Shown: in pieces, positions 1 to 8,331 of the stretch | Numbering within the stretch: the stretch's first letter is position 1 | Layout: each line of letters opens with the position of its first letter | Assembly: GCF_030332225.1 (NCBI RefSeq) | Contig: NZ_JAOWIF010000042.1 | Span: 402,176 to 466,175 of the forward strand | Reading direction: 5' to 3' | DNA length: 64,000 bases | Source: Citrobacter sp. Cu233 | GTDB lineage: Bacteria > Pseudomonadota > Gammaproteobacteria > Enterobacterales > Enterobacteriaceae | Notes under the pieces: model-generated | Told to the model about the DNA's origin: nothing | What the model saw: the letters and a program-made list of their open reading frames with translations, nothing else | The model's database searches: none | Position numbers and translations under genes: made by a program

Positions 1-78
1 ATCGACGGTGCAGATGGTGCGCGCTTTATCACTATCATCAACAACATGCTGTCTGACATTCGCCGCCTGGTGATGTAA
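1..78 (+). CDS. aceF: Pyruvate dehydrogenase E2 (dihydrolipoyl acetyltransferase), C-terminal end only
   Basis: Only the last 25 codons and the stop are present. They translate to a tail ending FITIINNMLSDIRRLVM, the conserved C-terminus of the acetyltransferase catalytic domain of enterobacterial AceF. The enzyme passes acetyl groups from lipoate to CoA in the pyruvate dehydrogenase complex. Its partner E3 (lpd) follows on the same strand, as in aceE-aceF-lpd of E. coli. A strong hairpin terminator lies directly after the stop, so most aceEF transcripts should end before lpd. The rest of the gene is outside the window. Confidence 0.95.
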   Translation: MDGADGARFITIINNMLSDIRRLVM

Positions 79-81
79 GCG

Positions 82-110
82 AAAAAGCCGGCCCGACGGC
101 CGGCTTTTTT
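82..110 (+). terminator. Rho-independent terminator after aceF
   Basis: A 7-bp all-GC stem (GCCGGCC, loop CGAC, GGCCGGC) is flanked by an A run upstream and six T residues downstream, four bases after the aceF stop codon. It separates the aceEF message from the lpd promoter. Confidence 0.9.
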
Positions 111-169
111 CTGGTAATCTCATGAAGTCAGTGGGGTTATTGTGCGAAAGACAAATCGGTTGCCGTTTG

Positions 170-201
170 TTGTTTCAAAATTGTTAACAATTTTGTAAAA
201 T
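170..201 (+). promoter_or_regulatory. Candidate lpd promoter
   Basis: A TAAAAT -10-like hexamer at 196-201 lies in AT-rich DNA between the aceF terminator and lpd. Upstream are weak -35 choices: TTTCAA at 173-178 with a 17-bp spacer, or TTGTTT at 170-175 with 20 bp. An independent lpd promoter is known in E. coli. The exact hexamers here are inferred. Confidence 0.5.
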
Positions 202-253
202 ACGGGCGGATAGAACGACCCGGTGGACGACGGGTATAAATTAAGAGGTCATG

Positions 254-1678
254 ATGAGCACTGAAATCAAAACTCAGGTCGTGGTACTTGGGGCAGGCCC
301 GGCAGGTTACTCTGCTGCCTTCCGTTGCGCAGATTTAGGTCTGGAGACCGTCATCGTAGAACGTTACAGCACCCTTGGTGGTGTTTGTCTGAACGTCGGC
401 TGTATCCCTTCTAAAGCGCTGCTGCACGTAGCAAAAGTTATTGAAGAAGCCAAAGCACTGGCTGAACACGGTATTGTTTTTGGCGAGCCGAAAACTGATA
501 TCGACAAGATTCGTACCTGGAAAGAAAAAGTTATCACTCAACTGACCGGCGGTCTGGCGGGTATGGCCAAAGGCCGTAAAGTGAAAGTGGTTAACGGTCT
601 GGGTAAATTTACCGGGGCGAACACCCTGGAAGTTGAAGGTGAAAACGGTAAAACCGTCATCAACTTCGACAACGCAATCATCGCGGCGGGTTCCCGTCCG
701 ATCCAGTTGCCGTTCATTCCGCACGAAGATCCGCGCGTATGGGACTCCACTGACGCGCTGGAACTGAAATCCGTACCGAAGCGTATGCTGGTTATGGGTG
801 GCGGTATTATCGGTCTGGAAATGGGTACCGTGTATCACGCGCTGGGTTCAGAGATTGATGTGGTTGAAATGTTCGACCAGGTTATCCCAGCTGCCGATAA
901 AGACGTGGTGAAAGTCTTCACCAAACGCATCAGCAAGAAATTCAACCTGATGCTGGAAACCAAAGTGACTGCCGTTGAAGCGAAAGAAGACGGTATTTAC
1001 GTTTCCATGGAAGGCAAAAAAGCGCCTGCTGAAGCACAGCGTTACGACGCCGTACTGGTGGCTATCGGTCGTGTACCGAACGGTAAAAACCTCGACGCAG
1101 GCAAAGCGGGCGTTGAAGTTGATGACCGTGGCTTCATCCGCGTGGACAAACAACTGCGTACCAACGTACCGCATATCTTTGCTATCGGCGATATCGTCGG
1201 TCAGCCGATGCTGGCGCACAAAGGTGTTCATGAAGGTCACGTTGCCGCTGAAGTTATCGCCGGTAAGAAACACTACTTCGACCCGAAAGTTATCCCATCC
1301 ATCGCGTACACTGAACCAGAAGTTGCATGGGTTGGCCTGACTGAGAAAGAAGCGAAAGAAAAAGGCATCAGCTTTGAGACCGCCACCTTCCCGTGGGCTG
1401 CTTCTGGTCGTGCTATCGCTTCCGACTGCGCAGACGGTATGACCAAACTGATTTTCGACAAAGAATCTCACCGTGTTATCGGTGGTGCAATTGTCGGTAC
1501 CAACGGCGGCGAGCTGCTGGGTGAAATTGGTCTGGCGATCGAAATGGGTTGCGACGCTGAAGATATCGCACTGACCATCCACGCTCACCCGACTCTGCAT
1601 GAGTCCGTGGGCCTGGCGGCAGAAGTGTTCGAAGGTAGCATCACCGACCTGCCAAACCCGAAAGCGAAGAAAAAGTAA
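254..1678 (+). CDS. lpd: Dihydrolipoamide dehydrogenase (E3)
   Basis: FAD- and NAD-dependent E3 that reoxidises dihydrolipoamide in the pyruvate and 2-oxoglutarate dehydrogenase complexes and in glycine cleavage. The 474-residue protein has the FAD-binding GAGPAGYSAA motif near residue 13. The redox-active disulfide motif GGVCLNVGCIPSK is near residues 42-54, a second nucleotide-binding GGGIIGLEMG near 180, and the C-terminal dimer interface carries the catalytic His-Glu pair (HAHPTLHE). ATG codons occur at 251 and 254. I choose 254 because the AAGAGG ribosome site (243-248) is then properly spaced and the product starts MSTEIKTQ, as in E. coli. A terminator follows at 1695. Confidence 0.98.
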   Translation: MSTEIKTQVVVLGAGPAGYSAAFRCADLGLETVIVERYSTLGGVCLNVGCIPSKALLHVAKVIEEAKALAEHGIVFGEPKTDIDKIRTWKEKVITQLTGGLAGMAKGRKVKVVNGLGKFTGANTLEVEGENGKTVINFDNAIIAAGSRPIQLPFIPHEDPRVWDSTDALELKSVPKRMLVMGGGIIGLEMGTVYHALGSEIDVVEMFDQVIPAADKDVVKVFTKRISKKFNLMLETKVTAVEAKEDGIYVSMEGKKAPAEAQRYDAVLVAIGRVPNGKNLDAGKAGVEVDDRGFIRVDKQLRTNVPHIFAIGDIVGQPMLAHKGVHEGHVAAEVIAGKKHYFDPKVIPSIAYTEPEVAWVGLTEKEAKEKGISFETATFPWAASGRAIASDCADGMTKLIFDKESHRVIGGAIVGTNGGELLGEIGLAIEMGCDAEDIALTIHAHPTLHESVGLAAEVFEGSITDLPNPKAKKK

Positions 1679-1694
1679 TCTTCCCGCTTTTGTG

Positions 1695-1723
1695 AAAACG
1701 CCTCTTCGGAGGCGTTTTTTTTT
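1695..1723 (+). terminator. lpd terminator
   Basis: A 10-bp stem AAAACGCCTC / GAGGCGTTTT with a UUCG tetraloop is followed by a run of nine T residues, 16 bases after the lpd stop codon. UUCG-closed stems of this kind are very stable. Confidence 0.95.
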
Positions 1724-1789
1724 GCCTAAAACGTCACCGTAATTTCCCCGGCAGACGCTTTATGACGTGATAACCAACGCGTTGATTGT

Positions 1790-2584
1790 TCAGGGGGCTA
1801 CGGGATGCCAGATTTTTTCAGGGCTGTACTCAGTCATCGCCAGCGCTTTCTGTTGCGATGCTTCGCCAAGGTTGGCCTGATATACATTGTCATCGCCGCT
1901 AATCATAAAGCTCATCACCCCGGTGTGACCGTAGCTAATGGGCCATGCAACCATGGCAAAACCACTGGCTTTGTCCGGCAGTATGCGGAAACGATAACCG
2001 TGATAACCCGTGCCGGGTTCTTGTGGGCTGAAGGCGGGTCCCAGAGGGCTTGGCGCTTCGCCTGGTGCGACTGGCCAGTATAGCCCATCTTTTTTACCTT
2101 CGCTGCTGACAATTTTTTGCGCATACGACTTGTTCAGCGCGTAATAGCTTTGCTGCGCGTCAACGTAGGCATGCAGTGCTTCGATTGCTGAAAGCTCGTT
2201 GCGACCGATCGTTCGGGTGAGGATCTCCTCCTGGGCTTCGGTCATATCGAACGCCCAGCCTTTGCTGGTTTTCACCATCGGTATGGGTAATTGCCAGTCA
2301 TCTTGCCCCACGTTGAGATGCGCCATATTGTCCTGCATCACAATGTGATGGCTCACCTTCCAGTCGCGATTAAAGCGTGCCACCGCTTCCGGATCGGCCC
2401 CTTCTGGTGGCAAAAAATGTCGCCAGTTTTCGCCCAGTAGCGCCGTGAGCTGCTTTTCATTTTGCTGCGCCACCGCAGCGGCAAATGCACTGGCCGCTTC
2501 TTCGGGGGAGGTGAACGCCTGTTGCGCATAGCTCACCAGCGGCAAGGAGAGCAACAGGGCGCTTAACATCATTTTTTTCATCAT
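1790..2584 (-). CDS. Secreted DUF2950 family protein, function unknown
   Basis: 264 residues. A cleavable signal peptide (about residues 1-20, ending VSYA before QQAFTS) predicts export to the periplasm. The mature part looks like the DUF2950 family: an N-terminal helical region with SPEEAASAFAAAVAQQ, then a C-terminal half with GTGYHGYRFRIL and a conserved AWPISYGHTGVMSFMI segment. No catalytic motif is recognisable. It starts 9 bases after the DUF3300 gene on the same strand, so the two are almost certainly cotranscribed and probably act together in the envelope. Tandem start codons at 2584 and 2581 are both possible. I recall similar DUF3300-DUF2950 pairs in Salmonella, but no function is established. 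Confidence 0.8.
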   Translation of the reverse strand: MMKKMMLSALLLSLPLVSYAQQAFTSPEEAASAFAAAVAQQNEKQLTALLGENWRHFLPPEGADPEAVARFNRDWKVSHHIVMQDNMAHLNVGQDDWQLPIPMVKTSKGWAFDMTEAQEEILTRTIGRNELSAIEALHAYVDAQQSYYALNKSYAQKIVSSEGKKDGLYWPVAPGEAPSPLGPAFSPQEPGTGYHGYRFRILPDKASGFAMVAWPISYGHTGVMSFMISGDDNVYQANLGEASQQKALAMTEYSPEKIWHPVAP

Positions 2585-2593
2585 CGGCTCCGG

Positions 2594-4231
2594 TTAACGA
2601 CGGCGAAATTCGTGGTGCTCAGACAAATTCTCACGTGCCGCAGCACGCTGCCCGCTGTTGAGGTTGCTCGCACGACGGCTTTCCTGCCCACGTAGTTGCT
2701 GGGACTGCCACGACGGTGAGCGACTGTCATTCCCGCTGAAGACGTTTGAATGCGTATTCTGACGTGAGGCCAGACGTTGTTGAGAGTTGGATGATTCAAC
2801 GCGTTGGCGAGCGGTTTCCCTTTGCTGCTGTGAAACCGGATGCTGCTGAGCTTTTGACTTCAGTTCAGAGCGGTGCTGTTGTTGCGTAGTGGATTTATTC
2901 AGCGTCTTCTGTGCTGCTTCACGACGGCTGTTGTTTTGTGTTTCGTCATAGCCACGATAGTTATTGCGCTGGGCAATTTGATTGAGTTGTGAAGAGGCGG
3001 CTTTGCGTTGAGCATCCCGCGATGTTTGACCCGACAGGTTTGCCGGGGAGGTCTGGCTACGCTGTTGGAACTGCGTCATTGCAGCCTGACGCTGGCTGTC
3101 TCGTGTGGCTGTGGTGGCCGGTGTATGTTGAGTGGCACTTAATCCCCCACTAACGTTGGTCTGATGAAAACGTTGTGCGACCGCGTCGTTCTGGTAAGGC
3201 ACGCCGTTACGGTACGCAGGGTTGTGCTGCCAGGCAATGTTTTGTCCTTTCAGGTTTTGTCCGGAGATATGGTTGAAATTGTTAACATCAATATTGATGT
3301 TATCTCCGTTGTGCTGGTAGCCATTACCGCCGTGAGGGCCGTCATGGTCATGGTAGTCATCATCATGGTGATGGTCGTCGTCATCCCAGTCGATGTTACT
3401 GAACAATGCATAGGTCGTCGCAACGCCCAGACTATAGCCGAAACCTTTGACGAAGCTATCGGCAAACTGCTCTCCCGGGGGGGGCGGCAGATAGACGGGC
3501 GGGTAGGCAGTATTAGGCCAGCTGCCGTAAACAATGGTTGGATTGTAGTTCGGCACATATACCACCTGTGGATCGGTCGGCTCAATTTTGATAACCGTCG
3601 ATGTGGGGGCGCTGCTGGTCACTTTCGTCGTTGATGATGATGGCGTCTGAACCACCGTTGTTTTCTGGGTGTTCGTGACCGTTTGCTGTGGTGTGGATTT
3701 TAGCGAGCCTGTTTGCTGGGCCAGCAAACGCAGACGCTGTACGGCATCCATCACGTCCTGTGGTTGTGCCAAAAACGCATTCCCCAGGTTTTGTACCCAG
3801 TCAGGGTTTTCGCCCATCAGAGCCATCAGTTGCGGAAATGCCACCAGCGACTTCACGCTGGGGTCCCATGACTGGCCGGACACTGCCTGAATGGCGGCGT
3901 CACCTTGCAGTGTCGGATTATCACGAGACCACTGAACCGCCTGCACCACGTTCGATGGATACGTTGAGGCCATCAACACCTGAGAAAGTAACGGGTCAGG
4001 GTAGAGCGCAACAGGGGCGACCCACTGATCGAGTTGAGCTGTGGTATACGTTGTTGCCGCAACCGGGGCTACTGCGGGAGCCGCCGCAACGGGCGGTGGA
4101 GGCGCTACTGCCGGGGCAGGCTGCGAGGGGGTTTCTGGTGTGCGGCTGTTTACAAACAGTACGCCCGCACCGACAAATAACCCTGCACTGCACGCCAGAG
4201 CAATGATATGGGGCTTAAAGGGCAACGTCAT
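2594..4231 (-). CDS. yacH: YacH-like DUF3300 envelope protein with His/Asp-rich segment
   Basis: 545 residues. One N-terminal hydrophobic segment (about residues 9-28) is either an uncleaved anchor or a signal, followed by a Pro/Ala-rich linker. The DUF3300 domain follows (about 65-275, with LDQWVAPVALYPDPLLSQVLMASTYP-type sequence and VVYVPNYNPTIVYG). Next is a dense Asp/His stretch near residues 286-310 that could bind metal ions, then about 230 residues of low-complexity Gln/Arg/Ser/Asn sequence that is probably disordered. Position between lpd and acnB matches E. coli yacH. A GGGAGAG ribosome site precedes the ATG. It leads the DUF2950 gene in a two-gene operon. Function is unknown; metal binding is a guess from composition. 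Confidence 0.8.
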   Translation of the reverse strand: MTLPFKPHIIALACSAGLFVGAGVLFVNSRTPETPSQPAPAVAPPPPVAAAPAVAPVAATTYTTAQLDQWVAPVALYPDPLLSQVLMASTYPSNVVQAVQWSRDNPTLQGDAAIQAVSGQSWDPSVKSLVAFPQLMALMGENPDWVQNLGNAFLAQPQDVMDAVQRLRLLAQQTGSLKSTPQQTVTNTQKTTVVQTPSSSTTKVTSSAPTSTVIKIEPTDPQVVYVPNYNPTIVYGSWPNTAYPPVYLPPPPGEQFADSFVKGFGYSLGVATTYALFSNIDWDDDDHHHDDDYHDHDGPHGGNGYQHNGDNINIDVNNFNHISGQNLKGQNIAWQHNPAYRNGVPYQNDAVAQRFHQTNVSGGLSATQHTPATTATRDSQRQAAMTQFQQRSQTSPANLSGQTSRDAQRKAASSQLNQIAQRNNYRGYDETQNNSRREAAQKTLNKSTTQQQHRSELKSKAQQHPVSQQQRETARQRVESSNSQQRLASRQNTHSNVFSGNDSRSPSWQSQQLRGQESRRASNLNSGQRAAARENLSEHHEFRRR

Positions 4232-4492
4232 TTTATCTCTCCCGACTCATTAAGAATCGTCATCGTCATTATGCCTGCCGCCAGTGGGTGCAGTGTTCCG
4301 TGAGTATAAAGAGACAATAGTTTAATTTTTGACGAATCTTGGGATCGTTAACGCAAGTTTATTGTCAGGGAGCGAAATAATGTGACTAAACATTGCTGGC
4401 GAAAATTATCATTCCCCTTCTGCCATTGCGAAGAGCATTAGACCATCCTTAACGATTCAGCCAATTTTTTATGTTGCTTTTTTGTAAACAGA

Positions 4493-4521
4493 TTAACACC
4501 CAACGAAAATCCTGTTATTGT
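4493..4521 (+). promoter_or_regulatory. Candidate sigma-70 promoter of acnB
   Basis: TTAACA (4493-4498) and TATTGT (4516-4521) are separated by exactly 17 bp, giving a leader of about 109 bases to the acnB GTG. The rest of the 405-bp gap (4232-4636) is AT-rich with no other gene that I can support. The divergent promoter of the DUF3300 operon must also lie here. Confidence 0.55.
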
Positions 4522-4636
4522 GCCTTTTGCGGTACCGGGCATTTACCCTACTAACTGCTGTCTCACAGGAGCGTGAAGAGAATCGCCCATATACAAAAAC
4601 GCCGCATTATGACAATGAGAGCGAGGAGATATCGTC

Positions 4637-7234
4637 GTGCTAGAAGAATACCGTAAGCACGTAGCTGAGCGTGCCGCCCAGGGGATTGTGCCGAAACCCT
4701 TAGACGCAACCCAAATGGCTGCACTTGTCGAGCTGCTGAAGACCCCGCCTGTGGGCGAAGAAGAATTCCTGTTAGACCTGTTGATTAACCGCGTTCCCCC
4801 TGGTGTAGATGAAGCCGCTTACGTTAAAGCCGGTTTTCTCGCCGCTGTCGCTAAAGGTGACACTACCTCTCCGCTGATCACGCCAGAAAAAGCCATCGAA
4901 CTGCTGGGTACCATGCAGGGCGGTTATAACATTCATCCGTTGATTGATGCGCTGGACGATGCAAAACTGGCGCCGATTGCCGCCAAAGCGCTCTCATCAA
5001 CCCTGCTGATGTTTGATAACTTCTACGATGTAGAAGAAAAAGCCAAAGCTGGCAACGAATATGCTAAGCAGGTGATGCAGTCCTGGGCTGATGCCGAATG
5101 GTTCCTGAACCGTCCTGCTCTGGCTGATAAAATCACCGTTACCGTCTTCAAAGTGACGGGTGAAACCAACACTGATGACCTGTCTCCGGCCCCGGACGCG
5201 TGGTCTCGCCCTGATATTCCGCTGCACGCCCTGGCGATGCTGAAAAACGCCCGTGAAGGTATCGAGCCGGATCAGCCGGGTGTTGTTGGCCCGATCAAAC
5301 AGATCGAAGCATTACAGAAAAAAGGTTACCCGCTGGCCTATGTGGGGGACGTTGTCGGTACCGGTTCTTCGCGTAAATCTGCGACCAACTCCGTGCTGTG
5401 GTTTATGGGTGATGATATCCCTCATGTACCGAACAAGCGTGGCGGTGGTTTGTGTCTGGGTGGCAAAATTGCCCCCATTTTCTTCAACACTATGGAAGAT
5501 GCGGGCGCGCTGCCAATTGAAGTGGACGTAAGCAACCTGAACATGGGCGACGTGATTGACGTTTACCCGTTCAAGGGCGAAGTGCGTAACCATGAAACCG
5601 ACGAACTGCTGGCTTCCTTCGAACTGAAAACTGATGTACTGGTTGACGAAGTGCGCGCTGGTGGCCGTATTCCGCTGATCATCGGTCGTGGTTTGACTAC
5701 CAAAGCGCGCGAAGCGCTGGGCCTGCCGCACAGTGATGTATTCCGTCAGGCAAAAGATGTGGCGGAAAGCAACCGTGGTTACTCTCTGGCACAGAAAATG
5801 GTGGGTCGCGCATGCGGCGTGAAGGGTATTCGTCCGGGCGCGTACTGCGAACCGAAAATGACCTCTGTGGGCTCTCAGGATACCACTGGCCCAATGACCC
5901 GTGATGAACTGAAAGACCTGGCGTGCCTGGGCTTCTCTTCTGACCTGGTGATGCAGTCGTTCTGCCATACCGCTGCGTATCCGAAACCCGTTGACGTGAC
6001 CACCCACCATACTTTGCCTGACTTCATCATGAACCGTGGCGGCGTGTCGCTGCGTCCGGGTGATGGCGTAATCCACTCCTGGCTGAACCGTATGCTGCTG
6101 CCGGATACCGTAGGTACCGGTGGTGACTCCCATACCCGTTTCCCAATCGGTATCTCTTTCCCGGCGGGTTCTGGTCTGGTGGCGTTCGCGGCTGCGACGG
6201 GTGTGATGCCGCTGGATATGCCGGAATCTGTTCTGGTGCGTTTCAAAGGCAAAATGCAGCCGGGTATCACCCTGCGTGACCTGGTTCATGCCATCCCGCT
6301 GTACGCGATCAAACAAGGTCTGCTGACCGTTGAGAAGAAAGGCAAGAAAAACATCTTCTCTGGCCGCATTCTGGAAATTGAAGGTCTGCCGGATCTGAAA
6401 GTTGAGCAGGCATTCGAACTGACCGATGCGTCCGCTGAGCGTTCCGCTGCCGGTTGTACCATCAAGCTGAACAAAGAGCCGATCGTTGAATACCTCAGCT
6501 CTAACATCGTTCTGCTGAAATGGATGATTGCAGAAGGTTACGGCGATCGCCGTACGCTGGAGCGTCGCATTCAGGGTATGGAAAAATGGTTGGCGGATCC
6601 GCAGCTGCTGGAAGCCGATGCTGACGCCGAATACGCGGCAGTGATCGACATCGATCTGGCGGATATCAAAGAGCCGATCCTGTGTGCACCGAACGATCCG
6701 GACGACGCGCGTCTGCTGTCTGACGTGCAGGGCGAGAAGATTGACGAAGTGTTCATCGGTTCCTGCATGACAAACATTGGTCACTTCCGTGCCGCTGGTA
6801 AACTGCTGGATGCGCATAAAGGCCAGTTGCCGACGCGTCTGTGGGTTGCTCCACCAACGCGTATGGATGCGGCACAGCTTACCGAGGAAGGCTATTACAG
6901 CGTCTTTGGTAAGAGTGGGGCGCGTATCGAGATTCCTGGCTGTTCACTGTGCATGGGTAACCAGGCGCGTGTGGCAGACGGTGCGACAGTCGTTTCTACC
7001 TCAACCCGTAACTTCCCGAACCGTTTAGGTACAGGGGCGAACGTCTACCTGGCTTCTGCAGAGCTGGCGGCGGTTGCTGCGCTGATCGGTAAACTGCCGA
7101 CAGCGGAAGAGTATCAGACCTATGTGGCGCAGGTAGATAAAACGGCCGTGGATACTTACCGGTATCTGAACTTCGACCAGCTCTCTCAGTATACCGAGAA
7201 AGCAGATAGCGTGATTTTCCAGACTGCGGTTTAA
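4637..7234 (+). CDS. acnB: Aconitate hydratase B (bifunctional aconitase / 2-methylisocitrate dehydratase)
   Basis: Interconverts citrate and isocitrate through cis-aconitate in the citric acid cycle with a [4Fe-4S] cluster. 865 residues, the same length as E. coli AcnB and nearly identical in sequence. The HEAT-like domain (1-160) comes first, then the swivel domain (about 165-370, with [19 protein letters not shown] and [11 protein letters not shown]), then the catalytic domains. Cluster ligands are the cysteine in [10 protein letters not shown] (about 710) and the two in CSLCMGN (about 769 and 772). Translation starts at GTG 4637 behind GAGGAG (4623-4628), matching the E. coli start. The apo-form of this family also binds mRNA and responds to iron and oxidative stress (family knowledge). 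Confidence 0.98.
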   Translation: MLEEYRKHVAERAAQGIVPKPLDATQMAALVELLKTPPVGEEEFLLDLLINRVPPGVDEAAYVKAGFLAAVAKGDTTSPLITPEKAIELLGTMQGGYNIHPLIDALDDAKLAPIAAKALSSTLLMFDNFYDVEEKAKAGNEYAKQVMQSWADAEWFLNRPALADKITVTVFKVTGETNTDDLSPAPDAWSRPDIPLHALAMLKNAREGIEPDQPGVVGPIKQIEALQKKGYPLAYVGDVVGTGSSRKSATNSVLWFMGDDIPHVPNKRGGGLCLGGKIAPIFFNTMEDAGALPIEVDVSNLNMGDVIDVYPFKGEVRNHETDELLASFELKTDVLVDEVRAGGRIPLIIGRGLTTKAREALGLPHSDVFRQAKDVAESNRGYSLAQKMVGRACGVKGIRPGAYCEPKMTSVGSQDTTGPMTRDELKDLACLGFSSDLVMQSFCHTAAYPKPVDVTTHHTLPDFIMNRGGVSLRPGDGVIHSWLNRMLLPDTVGTGGDSHTRFPIGISFPAGSGLVAFAAATGVMPLDMPESVLVRFKGKMQPGITLRDLVHAIPLYAIKQGLLTVEKKGKKNIFSGRILEIEGLPDLKVEQAFELTDASAERSAAGCTIKLNKEPIVEYLSSNIVLLKWMIAEGYGDRRTLERRIQGMEKWLADPQLLEADADAEYAAVIDIDLADIKEPILCAPNDPDDARLLSDVQGEKIDEVFIGSCMTNIGHFRAAGKLLDAHKGQLPTRLWVAPPTRMDAAQLTEEGYYSVFGKSGARIEIPGCSLCMGNQARVADGATVVSTSTRNFPNRLGTGANVYLASAELAAVAALIGKLPTAEEYQTYVAQVDKTAVDTYRYLNFDQLSQYTEKADSVIFQTAV

Positions 7235-7265
7235 TTCGCGACCACATTTAGCGTAAAAACGCATC

Positions 7266-7303
7266 AATGCCCGAAGAAGCTGACTTCTCCGGGCATTTTT
7301 ATT
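7266..7303 (+). terminator. acnB terminator
   Basis: A long imperfect stem pairs ATGCCCGaAGAAG with CTTCTcCGGGCAT around a CTGA loop, followed by a T-rich stretch, about 32 bases after the acnB stop. Confidence 0.85.
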
Positions 7304-7408
7304 TCTATTCCTTATACCCGCTACACTTTTTTTCTGCCGCGCTGCTGCGATAATTACAGCAAGGTGCAATGCGGTATTGGCGCATTGCCGGGAGCAGAGG
7401 AAGACATT

Positions 7409-7771
7409 ATGGATTACGAATTTCTGCGCGATGTTACCGGGCGGGTTTTAGTGCGTATGTCCATGGGCCATGAAGTCGTAGGGCACTGGTTTAATGAAGA
7501 AGTGAAAGAGAACCTGGCCTTGCTTGATGAAGTGGAACAGGCGGCGCGTGCGGTAAAAGGCAGTGAACGTTCCTGGCAGCGGGCAGGGCATGAGTATACG
7601 CTCTGGCTGGATGGCGAAGAGGTTATGGTTCGCGCCAATCAACTGGAGTTCACGGGCGATGAAATGGAAGAAGGAATGAATTACTACGACGAAGAGAGTT
7701 TATCTTTGTGCGGCGTCGAGGATTTCCTGCAGGTGGTGGCGGCATACCGCGAATTCGTCCAGCAGAGATAA
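7409..7771 (+). CDS. yacL: YacL, UPF0231 family protein
   Basis: Small acidic cytosolic protein of 120 residues, UPF0231 family, function unknown. The sequence beginning MDYEFLRD and ending [12 protein letters not shown] is colinear with E. coli YacL. An in-frame ATG exists 45 bases upstream (7364), but I place the start at 7409 because it follows a purine-rich GCAGAGGA site and reproduces the E. coli N-terminus. In E. coli the next genes are speD and speE. Here a REP element and yacC follow directly. Confidence 0.9.
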   Translation: MDYEFLRDVTGRVLVRMSMGHEVVGHWFNEEVKENLALLDEVEQAARAVKGSERSWQRAGHEYTLWLDGEEVMVRANQLEFTGDEMEEGMNYYDEESLSLCGVEDFLQVVAAYREFVQQR

Positions 7772-7779
7772 TTATACCA

Positions 7780-7824
7780 CCGGATGCGTCTTTATAAGCC
7801 GGATAAGCGTCAGTGCCATCCGGC
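7780..7824. repeat. REP element between yacL and yacC
   Basis: Contains CCGGATG, AAGCCGGATAAGCGT and GCCATCCGGC, the arms of an enterobacterial REP palindrome. It fills the 59-bp gap between the convergent genes yacL and yacC and marks the spot where speED is absent relative to E. coli. Confidence 0.8.
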
Positions 7825-7830
7825 ATAACA

Positions 7831-8178
7831 TTATTTAACGTAAGCCAACAGGCTCAGGGAATCGCGCGCCAGCGCTTTGCATTTTTTCGCGACCGGAATA
7901 CCAATACCGCTCAAATCGCGATAGCTGTCTTCACCGAGTGCTTTCATATCGAAGGTATCGTAATTACTGAGGTCCCACTGGTTCTGTTGAGCAAAAAAGA
8001 CCAGTGCGCGACGTATCTGCCCGTTGGGCAAATTCTGGTAGCCACAGTCATTTTTCAGAAAAACAAAAACTGCCGTTAAATCGGCCATATCTTCGGCTTC
8101 GGATTCACTCAGCGCGTAGCTATTTGCGCATACTGCCATCAGGCTGCCGAACAAAACTGTTCTGAAAAACGTCTTCAT
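7831..8178 (-). CDS. yacC: YacC, small exported PulS/OutS-like protein
   Basis: 115 residues with a signal peptide (MKTFFRTVLFGSLMAVCANSYA, cleaved near 22). The two mature cysteines (NDCGYQNLPN and KKCKALARD) could form a disulfide. It matches E. coli YacC almost residue for residue. That family resembles secretin pilotins of the PulS/OutS type, but a role has not been shown for YacC. The frame runs 13 codons further upstream to 8217; I choose the ATG at 8178 because it begins the signal peptide. In K-12 this gene heads a yacC-speE-speD unit. Here it stands alone. Confidence 0.88.
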   Translation of the reverse strand: MKTFFRTVLFGSLMAVCANSYALSESEAEDMADLTAVFVFLKNDCGYQNLPNGQIRRALVFFAQQNQWDLSNYDTFDMKALGEDSYRDLSGIGIPVAKKCKALARDSLSLLAYVK

Positions 8179-8257
8179 TGCTTCTACCACTGCATCACGG
8201 AAATTAAACGTTAGCACACTGCGAGCGAAGCGACGACCTTTATTATCAGCCGTTCAC

Positions 8258-8288
8258 TTGACCTTCCCGTAGGGGGAGGGCTTATGCT
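8258..8288 (+). promoter_or_regulatory. CueR-type copper-responsive promoter of cueO
   Basis: TTGACC (-35, 8258-8263) and TATGCT (-10, 8283-8288) are separated by 19 bp, the over-long spacer typical of MerR-family promoters. The spacer carries the dyad CCTTCCC-gtag-GGGGAGG. This is how CueR controls cueO and copA in E. coli: Cu(I)-bound CueR distorts the spacer and activates transcription. cueR itself is not in this window. Confidence 0.9.
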
Positions 8289-8331
8289 TAAAAGATAGCC
8301 TGCTTAAGCTGCTGAATATAAGGAAATGAAT

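Noticed and set aside
848-1600. 250-codon antisense frame in lpd, and similar frames in cueO, glnD, map and tsf
   Set aside because: All lie opposite conserved full-length genes and lack start signals or recognisable motifs.
5312-6817. 501-codon open frame antisense to acnB
   Set aside because: Composition is His/Arg/Gln/Thr-rich, with no known domain and no ribosome site. It is the complement of a highly codon-biased real gene, which leaves the opposite frame open by chance.
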